From assembly GCA_002502785.1 (NCBI GenBank), contig DAQG01000068.1, positions 1-34,317 on the forward strand: a DNA stretch of 34,317 nt. Reading direction: 5' to 3'. The stretch comes from Methanothrix harundinacea. Lineage in GTDB: Archaea; Halobacteriota; Methanosarcinia; Methanotrichales; Methanotrichaceae. Made by a program: the position numbers and the translations under genes. Positions 7,522 through 14,523 of the stretch are shown in pieces (position 1 is the stretch's first letter; each line of letters begins with the position of its first letter). The notes under the pieces were generated by a model that was not told the DNA's origin, did not search any database, and worked only from the letters and a program-made list of their open reading frames with translations.

Positions 7522-8201
7522 AAGAGCTCCACCCCCACAGACGTCCATCTCCTCCGGTTGAGGTCGAGGATCGATTTGGGGAGGGCGAGGGCCTCAACGG
7601 CCCGATCCCGTTCAAGGCCGAAAAGACAGGCCAGGGCCACCAGGTCTCGGGGGGACCGCAGGTCAAGATGGGACCTCGCGCCCGTCGATATCATCAGATT
7701 CAAATCGAACTTCCTGATCAGGTCGAGGTCCCTTCTCACAACTTCCATCCACCTGACCCTGGCTACGCCCCGGAGCCTGATCATGGGGCCCAGGTCCAGA
7801 CATATCGCCACCTGGTTGTCCCTTGCGGCCTTGGCCGCCGCCACCCCAATGCCGGTCCGCCCTTCGTGAGGGTGGGCGAGCAAGTCGACGTTAGGATCCT
7901 CGCAGGCCGCCCGGTTGATCTTCTCATCGCCACCGTGAACCGCCAGAAAATCGGCCTTATCCCGGAGAGAGGCGGCCTTTGCGTGAAGGTTCCTTTGGTC
8001 GGTCGCCACGATCTCGAAGCCTATGACGACCTCGATTCCACCCACAAGCCTCGCAGCATCAATGCCGAAGGCCCTGCCGGTTGTCATGTGGTTGCAGACG
8101 ATAATCCCAGAATAGCCGAGCCGTCTTGCGGCGAGGGCCATCCTGCTGGGCGAGTCCGAGCCGTCCGGAAGGGCATGGAGGTTGCATTCGTAAAAGTTCA
8201 T
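7518..8201 (-). CDS. RNase P protein subunit Rpp30
   Basis: The 227-residue protein is the TIM-barrel (PHP-like) Rpp30 subunit of archaeal RNase P, which pairs with Pop5. Landmarks are the N-terminal 'FYECNLHALPDGSDS', 'GIIVCNHM', 'DFLAVHGGDEKINRAACE' near the middle and 'SPRDLVALACLFGL' near the C-terminus. The open frame runs 50 codons further upstream, but the ATG at 8201 overlaps the TGA of the COG1325 gene by 4 nt and begins at the family start. Confidence 0.93.
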   Translation of the reverse strand: MNFYECNLHALPDGSDSPSRMALAARRLGYSGIIVCNHMTTGRAFGIDAARLVGGIEVVIGFEIVATDQRNLHAKAASLRDKADFLAVHGGDEKINRAACEDPNVDLLAHPHEGRTGIGVAAAKAARDNQVAICLDLGPMIRLRGVARVRWMEVVRRDLDLIRKFDLNLMISTGARSHLDLRSPRDLVALACLFGLERDRAVEALALPKSILDLNRRRWTSVGVELF

Positions 8202-8614
8202 AGGAGGTCTCCAGCGACCTTCACCGCCTTCTCCCATCTCGCAGGATAAGATTCCAGATGAACGGAGATTGAGATCGCGTCGCCGGAATCCATAAGATGA
8301 AATTCGCCCTTGTAGGCGGCCTGCTTGTCCAGGCGGAAGTGGAGGTTGCATCCATCGTCCACCCTCTGGGCCGCCTCCCGACGAAGCCGCATCATATCAT
8401 TCTCCGGGAGGCCATCCCTGAGGCGGTCAAAGAATCTGAGCCCCTCTTTCTTTTTGAGGGTGGAGCTTAAGATCAGGATCTCGTTTCCGAAATGACCGAC
8501 GACGCGGGTTTCGGATATCGACTCCGGCGGGACGAAGAGGGATAGGGCCTCTCTCACCTTTCCATCGTCCTCGGTGGAGGCGACGAAGGCTCGAAAGGTC
8601 ACCCTGTGAATCAA
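8198..8614 (-). CDS. COG1325-type RNA-binding protein (predicted exosome-associated, DUF54)
   Basis: This 138-residue protein resembles the archaeal COG1325 family of predicted RNA-binding proteins. Those are regularly encoded between L15e and the RNase P/exosome genes and were proposed as exosome-associated. It begins 'RVTFRAFVASTEDD', has a central 'GHFGNEILILSSTLKKKEG' segment, and ends with 'FRLDKQAAYKGEF' and 'ISISVHLESYP'. The start lies 1 nt after the L15e stop and the end overlaps rpp30. Function is inferred only from family and position. Confidence 0.85.
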   Translation of the reverse strand: MIHRVTFRAFVASTEDDGKVREALSLFVPPESISETRVVGHFGNEILILSSTLKKKEGLRFFDRLRDGLPENDMMRLRREAAQRVDDGCNLHFRLDKQAAYKGEFHLMDSGDAISISVHLESYPARWEKAVKVAGDLL

Positions 8615-8615
8615 A

Positions 8616-9203
8616 TCACTTTCCTCTGCTCTCGTTGGCCCTTATGCTGGGACGGACCTTCTCGGCGCCGATGCCCTTCTTTCTAAGGCCCCTGCCGCGC
8701 TTTCCGGCGCTGGTCTTGCCCCGGTTCGCCCTGTTGACATGGCTGCCGCCCCTGATCCAGGCGAGGTCAGAGTCTGAGGCTATGGCCGGATGTTTCGGGT
8801 CCACGAGGATGACCTCGTACCACTTCTGTTTTCCGTCCTGCCCGACCCAGTATGAGTTGAGAACCTCCATGTTGGGGTATTTTCGGCCAGCGCGCTCCTC
8901 GGCGATCCTCTGGAGGCTCTTACCTGGGGTGATCTTGTGCATCCCCATGTGCTTGGTACGCCTTCCACGGATGTACCTGGACTTTCTGCGGCCGCCGCGC
9001 CTGACCTTCACCCTGACCACGGTTATGCCCTGCTTGGCCTTGTAGCCGAGGGCCCGAGCCCGATCGAGCCTCGTGGGGCGCTCGATCTTCTGGACGGTAT
9101 TCTCCCGCCGCCACTCAACGAGTCTCTCCTGCCTCAGCTCGCCGACGTAGCTCTCGCCGGGGGTCTTCCACGCGTCACGGATGTATGCATAAAAAGACTT
9201 CAA
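8616..9203 (-). CDS. rpl15e: 50S ribosomal protein L15e (eL15)
   Basis: The 195-residue basic protein shows the eL15 landmarks 'KSFYAYIRDAWKTPGES', 'RRGGRRKSRYIRGRR' and 'NSYWVGQDGKQKWYEVILVDPKHP'. It is a core large-subunit protein. I prefer the TTG at 9203: it gives the family N-terminus (M)KSFYAY and has a GAGGTG ribosome site with a 6-nt spacer. A GTG at 9212 lies inside that ribosome site. It is the first gene of the superoperon, behind a TATA-like promoter and a leader hairpin. Confidence 0.96.
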   Translation of the reverse strand: MKSFYAYIRDAWKTPGESYVGELRQERLVEWRRENTVQKIERPTRLDRARALGYKAKQGITVVRVKVRRGGRRKSRYIRGRRTKHMGMHKITPGKSLQRIAEERAGRKYPNMEVLNSYWVGQDGKQKWYEVILVDPKHPAIASDSDLAWIRGGSHVNRANRGKTSAGKRGRGLRKKGIGAEKVRPSIRANESRGK

Positions 9204-9230
9204 TCGCTTCACCTCAGTCCGGTTCGACCA

Positions 9231-9280
9231 CTCGGGTCACATTCCGGACCCGAGCCCCTCTCAGCTTATAGAAGATAAAC
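9231..9280 (-). promoter_or_regulatory. promoter and 8-bp inverted repeat in the L15e superoperon leader
   Basis: On the minus strand, purine-rich GAAAAGG followed by GTTTATCTTC (9271-9280) looks like a BRE/TATA pair, with TCTATAAG next to it. Downstream, CTCGGGTC (9231-9238) and GACCCGAG (9247-9254) form a perfect 8-bp inverted repeat with an 8-nt loop. A start site ~25 bp below the TATA would fall at or beside this repeat, about 16 nt before the L15e ribosome site. It could be an RNA hairpin in the leader or an operator over the start site. Confidence 0.55.
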
Positions 9281-9314
9281 CTTTTCCGGTTCAGGGGCCG
9301 GACGGCGGCACCGT

Positions 9315-9806
9315 TCAATCTTTAAGCCGTTCCGATAGGAGCCAGCGGCGCGGCTCTCTTTCCTCGTCGAGGTCGAATTTGGGCTTAAATTTCCCCTTCA
9401 CCTTCTCCCTAGAATAGACTAGCTGCTCTCCGTTCTTTGCTTCGAGGAGGGATTGAAGTTCTTCCATCTCGCGGTCGGGCAGCTCGATCAGCCCCTCTCT
9501 TCCGGTGAGCCAGTTGAAGACCTGGACCTCGTTTATCTCCCTGACCCGTTTCAGAGAATCAACGTCGGCCCCATCATCGATCTGGACGCTCTTTCCCTCC
9601 TCCGGCGACCAGCCGATCCTTCTTTTTTCCGTGCCGAGGAAGGATATCGGTATCTTCTCCCCCACCAGGGGTTTTGGGTGGAGACCTGTCAGCCTCTTCT
9701 CCCCGCCTTCTTTTGAGGGAGGTGCATCCCGAGCCCCTCTTTCATCAAGCCTCTTCAAGGGCCGATCCTCCCCGCCTTCTGCAAATTCCATCATCCGTAC
9801 GTCCAC
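9315..9806 (-). CDS. hypothetical protein, charged, downstream of marker 14
   Basis: I do not recognise the family. The protein is hydrophilic, rich in Glu, Lys, Arg and Asp, with no signal peptide or membrane segment. The C-terminal half ('VREINEVQVFNWLTGREGLIELP') is the part most like a folded, conserved domain; the first ~50 residues look disordered. The start is uncertain: GTG at 9806, or ATG at 9794 or 9791. It lies 63 nt downstream of the methanogenesis marker 14 gene on the same strand, so the two may be co-transcribed. Confidence 0.6.
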   Translation of the reverse strand: MDVRMMEFAEGGEDRPLKRLDERGARDAPPSKEGGEKRLTGLHPKPLVGEKIPISFLGTEKRRIGWSPEEGKSVQIDDGADVDSLKRVREINEVQVFNWLTGREGLIELPDREMEELQSLLEAKNGEQLVYSREKVKGKFKPKFDLDEEREPRRWLLSERLKD

Positions 9807-9869
9807 TTATCGTTCACTTCTGCTTACCGTCAACTTCTATACATCGCAGGTTCCGTCGCCCAAGCAGGG

Positions 9870-11309
9870 TCAGGTTCTCGACTCGTAATCGATTCTCTTC
9901 TTGAGTATGCAGCCTCCGCCTCGCAGGCCGCCCATGGGATGTTTCGGAGTTCCCATGGAGTCCATGCATCTCGCCATCACCGCCGCACCTCTGGCGAGGC
10001 CGTCGTCGACGAAGACCACGTTCTTCTCTGGCCGATCGTAGAGGTTGAGCTTCCCGATCTCCTCCAGGATCAGGTCGGGCTTGTTGCCGCTGATCCCGGC
10101 TCTGCCGGTGATACCTATGGCCGTCTCTTTGGTTACAAGGCCCGCCTCCATTGCCACCTCGACAAGACGCCTGGCGGTGTGGGCTGCGGCTAAGTCGATG
10201 GCTCCAAAGAGGGTCTTGAGCCCCTTATCCTGGTGGATCTCCCTTCCTATCTGGGCGAGTTTGTTTAGCTGGCTTCCGTTCTCGCCGACGTCGCAGCCTA
10301 TGAGGACTACCCCTATCTTCGCGGCGGCTGCGGGATCGACGGGAACGCTCCCGTACCTGGTCCTTCCGATGGGAACCCTCTCAACTCTTATGTGCTCGTC
10401 GATCACTCTAGCGTAGTCTCTCGCGGTCTTGTCGATCTTGACCTTCTTTCCTTCAAATAGGTCGAGGGTGGTTCCCGTCTGGGGGTCGACAAGTCCCGTC
10501 CCCTGGATCAAGGCATCGGGTATGGCTCCCGCAAGACCGCAGAAGTTTCCTATGGTGTTGGAGTAGGGCAGCTCCGCCGAGGTGATCCTGCCGTCGAGGG
10601 TCGTCCCGAAGTCCAGGGATAGGCAGGGGTTTCGAAAGTCGACGTCGGTCCACTTGCTTCCCTCCTTTATTCCGGCGGTGGCGAGCTCTCCTTCCATCTC
10701 GTTTGCCACGATCTCAACGCCCGTAGAGCCTTTAGGCGGGAAGACCGAGGCGACGGGTCCGTTGAAGACTATCTTCTCCATCAGGCTGTAGGGCCGAAAC
10801 CTGTCGGGGATGTTGTGGATCGACATCGCCGGGGTCATGAGCCTGGGGGGGACCCCGGCTATGAGGCAGCCGTCGGCGAGGGCCTGGATGAATGTTCCCA
10901 CCTCGTCGGGCGAGGAGAAGCCGGCGACGACGCCCGTCGATCGGACGACGAAGTTCAGGTCGTCTTTGATGGAGAGCCTCGCTTTGGCGTGGCTCTCTAG
11001 AAGGGTGTCACGCACCAGCTCTGAGACCGCCTCTCTTGTGAGGGGTGTTCCGCAGAGGGTACGGGCGAAGACGTCCTCCCCGGATCTCGGCTTCCGAACG
11101 TCTCGGGTCATCTTCACTGTCTTGTTGACGATCCGGGTCTGGCCGTTTTTCATGTTGGTGGCGGTGAGGATGCATTTGGTGGTGCTGTTGCCCACCTCCA
11201 CAGAGGCGACGATGTAGTAGGGCTCCTTCTTCAGCTCCAGGATGTCCACCGGAGGACTCTCTGCTATCCTGGGTTTGGCCTTCGATCTGAGGAGACGGGC
11301 GATGCTCAT
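9870..11309 (-). CDS. methanogenesis marker protein 14
   Basis: The 479-residue protein matches methanogenesis marker protein 14 (TIGR03285), found across methanogens and of unproven function. An ASKHA-type nucleotide-binding pattern is visible: 'VASVEVGNSTTKCIL' near residue 35, 'SLDFGTTLDG' near 245 and 'VVFVDDGLARGAA' near 440. This resembles ATP-dependent activases. A Gly-rich 'GGLRGGGCIL' tail precedes the stop. The ATG at 11309 is 60-90 nt from the divergent flavoprotein gene, so they share an upstream region. Any role in activating or modifying a methanogenic enzyme is inference. Confidence 0.92.
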   Translation of the reverse strand: MSIARLLRSKAKPRIAESPPVDILELKKEPYYIVASVEVGNSTTKCILTATNMKNGQTRIVNKTVKMTRDVRKPRSGEDVFARTLCGTPLTREAVSELVRDTLLESHAKARLSIKDDLNFVVRSTGVVAGFSSPDEVGTFIQALADGCLIAGVPPRLMTPAMSIHNIPDRFRPYSLMEKIVFNGPVASVFPPKGSTGVEIVANEMEGELATAGIKEGSKWTDVDFRNPCLSLDFGTTLDGRITSAELPYSNTIGNFCGLAGAIPDALIQGTGLVDPQTGTTLDLFEGKKVKIDKTARDYARVIDEHIRVERVPIGRTRYGSVPVDPAAAAKIGVVLIGCDVGENGSQLNKLAQIGREIHQDKGLKTLFGAIDLAAAHTARRLVEVAMEAGLVTKETAIGITGRAGISGNKPDLILEEIGKLNLYDRPEKNVVFVDDGLARGAAVMARCMDSMGTPKHPMGGLRGGGCILKKRIDYESRT

Positions 11310-11399
11310 AGTTTCCGGGACGAACTTTCAGACCATAAACTCTTCGGGTCCCGACGCCAAATCGAAAGTTTGATCTTTTGTGAGGTGAAGAATGAAGAC

Positions 11400-12449
11400 G
11401 TGTATTCAGCAGCGGTGGTGGGCGCGGGTCCCGCGGGAAGCACGGCGGCCCGCTTTCTATCGGAGATGGGGCACAAGGTCATCCTCATCGACAGAAAGGA
11501 GGTGGTGGGAATCCCCAAACAGTGTGCCGAGGGGCTTTTTGGCTCTTGCTTTCCGGAGTTCTCGACCGCCACCGGCGACTTCATCACCGGCAAGGCCCGC
11601 TACCTCCAGGTAGTCTTTCCAAACCACGCGAGCTACAGGGTTAGAGGCGACCTCTACATGCTCGACCGGCCAAGCTTCGACCAGCATCTTCTGAGGCTTG
11701 CGGAGCGTTCGGGCGCGGAAGTCGTCCTCGGCCGAAAGGTAGAAAATGTCGATCCGGAATCCGGCGAGGTCCACCTCAAGGGAGGAGAGACTATAAGGGC
11801 CAAGACGATCATCGGGGCCGACGGTCCGGTCTCCAGGGTTGCAAGGTCCATGGGCATTAGAAATCGTCTCGTCCCTGCTGCCCAGGTGGAGATGACATGG
11901 CCTTTTGACGACGCCATCTATGCCTACATCGACCACGACCTCGGCCCCCACAATTCCCCCACCACCCACAATTCCTATTCCTGCTGGATCTTTCCCAAAA
12001 ACGAGCGGGGCACGGCCAACGTCGGCTGTTTCGGCACGGTCCCAACGCTGGAACGTTTCATATCGAAGTACAAAATCGAGGGCGAGGTCTTAGAAAAGAA
12101 CGGGGGCGCGATCCCCCTTGGTCTCCCTCCCAGGCTTCAGCAGGGAAGGGCTGTTTTGATCGGCGACGCCGGGGGGCTCACAAACCCCTTCACCGGCGGC
12201 GGCCTCTACCCGGCGGCGAGGTCGGCCCGGATCGCCGCCGATGCCATAGACTGGTTCCTTCGGGGCGAGACAAAGAATATCGAGTACGAATCGAGGATGA
12301 GAAAGGACTTCGTCGCCTCCGACCTTCATATGAAGGCTAGAGACGCCCTTGCTGACCTCTCAAACGATGAGCTATGCCGGCTCGGGACTGCCATGAACGG
12401 CCTCGTATTTCCCGACCTCAAGTTCACCGCCAGCCCCTGGCTCGTTTGA
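11400..12449 (+). CDS. geranylgeranyl reductase family FAD-dependent oxidoreductase
   Basis: The N-terminal Rossmann motif GAGPAG, an internal 'GADGPVSRVAR' and the FAD 'GDAGGLTNPFTGGG' motif near residue 250 place this in the geranylgeranyl reductase/PHBH-like flavoprotein family. Archaeal members saturate the isoprenoid chains of membrane lipids, but many paralogues have other roles. 'PKQCAEGL' (about residues 35-42) resembles the conserved Cys motif of the family's active site. The start is ambiguous: TTG 11370, GTG 11385 and GTG 11400 are in frame. I chose 11400 because MYSAAVVGAGPAG matches family starts and GAGGTG lies upstream. The ATG at 11392 is out of frame. Confidence 0.85.
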   Translation: MYSAAVVGAGPAGSTAARFLSEMGHKVILIDRKEVVGIPKQCAEGLFGSCFPEFSTATGDFITGKARYLQVVFPNHASYRVRGDLYMLDRPSFDQHLLRLAERSGAEVVLGRKVENVDPESGEVHLKGGETIRAKTIIGADGPVSRVARSMGIRNRLVPAAQVEMTWPFDDAIYAYIDHDLGPHNSPTTHNSYSCWIFPKNERGTANVGCFGTVPTLERFISKYKIEGEVLEKNGGAIPLGLPPRLQQGRAVLIGDAGGLTNPFTGGGLYPAARSARIAADAIDWFLRGETKNIEYESRMRKDFVASDLHMKARDALADLSNDELCRLGTAMNGLVFPDLKFTASPWLV

Positions 12450-12499
12450 AGGGGCCTGCTTCATCCCGGCATCATGAAGCCGAAGTACGCGCCCCTTTT
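12449..12499 (+). terminator. nested hairpin ending the flavoprotein gene
   Basis: An outer 7-bp stem pairs AAGGGGC (12449-12455) with GCCCCTT (12491-12497). An inner 7-bp stem pairs GCTTCAT (12458-12464) with ATGAAGC (12474-12480). The right arm runs into TTTT. It begins at the last base of the stop codon, as expected of a transcript end. Confidence 0.5.
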
Positions 12500-12950
12500 A
12501 AAGCTGCTTTTCAGATACTGCCTTGCCGGGAAGGTCTGGTGAAGATAGTAGAGGGAATTGAAGCGACGTAAAATGGCGAAGTCAACTATCAAGGAACAAC
12601 TTGTTCATTCGCGATGGATGAAACCCCATGTCCAACATGTGTTTTCCATGCTTATTGCTGCAGTGCAATCAGCAAGCAAGCTGAGATGGCAGCAGTCAGC
12701 GGTACTATAAACATAAAATCCGACCAGAATGTGACAGTATAACTCTGGCTGCAACACATGGCGGGGAAGCACATCCAGTTTTGTAATAATATAATACAAT
12801 TATTTAAGATTTAAAAATCATACACATAGTATTTATGTTTATTCTACATGTAAAAATCTATAAATAATAGCATGATTTATTACTAATCTGCTTAGAATCA
12901 ACAGCTATAATTACGTAACCGCGAGCAAGCATTCATCACAGGTGGTAGTT
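12500..12950. other. AT-rich intergenic stretch upstream of the uptake island
   Basis: About 450 nt without a convincing gene. It contains a 45-codon open frame (12573-12710, +; MAKSTIKEQL-...) of uncertain status. Towards the right end is a TATA-like CTATAAATAA at 12859-12868 that could drive the methyltransferase-cupin pair, giving a leader of about 60 nt. Composition drops sharply in GC relative to the left flank. Confidence 0.45.
12573..12710 (+). pseudogene. possible 45-aa gene remnant (tentative transposase N-terminus)
   Basis: The frame encodes 45 residues with a plausible amphipathic pattern ('KPHVQHVFSMLIAAVQSASKL') and then stops. It reads like the N-terminus of a longer protein, possibly a transposase. 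I cannot confirm that, there is no good ribosome site, and no continuation is visible in other frames. It is listed as a possible relic only. Confidence 0.2.
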
Positions 12951-13979
12951 GTGATTGACAAATTCATATTCGATCCGGATTCGGGAGATTCGTGCGAATC
13001 CTGTGCCGGACAGATCCTCGAAACGGCTCGTGCCTTCGAGAAGTTTTACGTTCTATCCACGGCTGTTGAGTACGAAATTTTTGACGCCTTGCTTAAACCG
13101 AAAACGTCTTCGGAGCTGGCTGATGCGAGAGGTTTTCACAGGGATATGACGGATAAGCTCTGCCGAGCCATGACGTCAATGGACCTTTTGACTAAGAACG
13201 GTGATAAATATACTCTGACCGATTTATCAAATAAATTTCTGATAAGCACTGCACCGTATTATCAGGGAGATCTTATCAAATTGTTAAAAAAGACTCGCGA
13301 AGAGAGATGGAGCAAGCTCGGTGACGCTCTCAAAAATGGGCCTATAGAAATTCCAAGAGACAACGCCGTCTTCGACAGGAGCTTTATACTGGCAATGGGT
13401 GAAGCTGCCATTTGTGGTAGCCTTCAAAGAACTATGAAGGTGCTCAGAGAATATGAAGACTTCATAAAGGCAAAACGTGTCTTGGATCTGGGTGGTGGCC
13501 ATGGTCTTTACTCCATAGCCTTTACCCGATTGAACCCGAATTCTGATGTCGTCGTTTTCGACCTTCCTCAGGTGATAGAGGGCGTGACAAAAGAGATAGT
13601 CTCGGTTCACAACGGCAAGATTGAACTAGCCCAGGGGGACCTGACAAAGGATGGGATTGGTTCAGGTTACGATGTTGTATTTGTATCCGATGTTCTCTAC
13701 CGGCCAGAAGCATCGCTCGTACCCATCTTGGAGAAGATAAACAAGAGCCTCAATGATGGCGGACTTCTTATATCAAAGCATTATCATCTGGACGACGTCT
13801 CAGCAGACCAGACCGCTTTATTCTTCGACTTGATGTTCTCCATATCTGGAGGGGTTAATCTTGTACATCCCTCAGACAAGTTTTGCGATTTCATAGAGGC
13901 CGGCGGTTTTTCTGTCGTTCATGTTGAGGATATTGGCGGTCCTTCAAAGGTGATTATCGCCAAAAAGGTGATTAAATGA
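12951..13979 (+). CDS. SAM-dependent methyltransferase, O-methyltransferase type with winged-helix N-terminus
   Basis: The protein (342 aa from the GTG at 12951) has two domains. The N-terminal ~100 residues look like the dimerisation/winged-helix domain of the family-2 O-methyltransferases. The class I SAM-binding motif 'VLDLGGGHGLYS' lies at about residue 178, followed by 'VVVFDLPQVI' and 'YDVVFVSDVLYRPE'. GTG 12951 has a GGTGG ribosome site 5 nt upstream; GTG 12942 lies inside it. An N-terminal C-x2-C is unusual. The stop overlaps the cupin start (ATGA). Substrate unknown; its position before the uptake genes suggests modification or salvage of the imported compound. Confidence 0.85.
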   Translation: MIDKFIFDPDSGDSCESCAGQILETARAFEKFYVLSTAVEYEIFDALLKPKTSSELADARGFHRDMTDKLCRAMTSMDLLTKNGDKYTLTDLSNKFLISTAPYYQGDLIKLLKKTREERWSKLGDALKNGPIEIPRDNAVFDRSFILAMGEAAICGSLQRTMKVLREYEDFIKAKRVLDLGGGHGLYSIAFTRLNPNSDVVVFDLPQVIEGVTKEIVSVHNGKIELAQGDLTKDGIGSGYDVVFVSDVLYRPEASLVPILEKINKSLNDGGLLISKHYHLDDVSADQTALFFDLMFSISGGVNLVHPSDKFCDFIEAGGFSVVHVEDIGGPSKVIIAKKVIK

Positions 13980-14344
13980 TTATCTGTAAATTTGAAGAAG
14001 CCGAGCCCTTTGGAACGTCTGAAGGGGTTATGAGGCCAATATTTGCCTCCGAAAAGATCGCGATAACGCACTTGGAGATGCCTGGGGGACTGAAGGTGAA
14101 ACCACACTCCCATCCTGGTGATGGCATATTGATCTTGACAAAGGGCTCGGTCAAGCTGGTCTCGGAAGAGATCGCTGCCATGAAGCCAGGAGATGTGACG
14201 TATGTACCCGCAAATACTGAGGTCGGCTTGGAGAGTGAAGAAGACTCAGAGGCGGTGATACTCTCCGTTCCTTCCAGGTACAAGACCGTCGAAGAATTCC
14301 GTGATGCCTTGCGGGCAATTTTGGGGCAAGGCGGAGATATATAA
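13976..14344 (+). CDS. cupin-domain protein
   Basis: The 122-residue protein is a single small beta-barrel cupin. Motif 1 is visible as 'KPHSHPGDGILILTKG' (residues ~41-56), with His43 and His45, but the usual metal-ligand Glu is replaced by a hydrophobic residue. Motif 2 'KPGDVTYVPANTEV' lacks the usual His. Metal binding may therefore be weak or altered, and it may act as a ligand-binding or accessory protein. It overlaps the methyltransferase gene by 4 nt, so the two are translationally coupled and probably act together. Confidence 0.8.
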   Translation: MIICKFEEAEPFGTSEGVMRPIFASEKIAITHLEMPGGLKVKPHSHPGDGILILTKGSVKLVSEEIAAMKPGDVTYVPANTEVGLESEEDSEAVILSVPSRYKTVEEFRDALRAILGQGGDI

Positions 14345-14352
14345 AAATTTGT

Positions 14353-14369
14353 TGCTATTCACAATAGCA
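14353..14369 (+). terminator. 7-bp perfect hairpin after the cupin gene
   Basis: TGCTATT and AATAGCA pair around a 3-nt loop (CAC), beginning 8 nt after the cupin stop. It may end the methyltransferase-cupin transcript. The remaining 154 nt before the first binding-protein gene then hold that gene's promoter region. Confidence 0.35.
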
Positions 14370-14523
14370 GGTTGACTCGAAAGGTTTAAGGGTACATCGA
14401 CATGATTGGAATGCACAAAATCCGCATCAGTAGCGCATGACCATGGGATAAAATTGATACCTATACATTATGGTGCGATAAAATGTTGCGGCAGTTTTGT
14501 ATTATCCTTTTGGGGTGAGCTGA

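Noticed and set aside
11392..11613. ATG with well-placed GAGGTG at the start of the flavoprotein gene
   Set aside because: It is out of frame with the flavoprotein and encodes an Arg/Trp/Ser-rich shadow. The in-frame GTG 11400 was preferred, although a sequencing indel here cannot be excluded.
14345..14523. possible cobalamin riboswitch before the binding-protein genes
   Set aside because: No B12-box-like sequence or matching fold was visible, and such riboswitches are not expected in archaea. Only a simple 7-bp hairpin was found.
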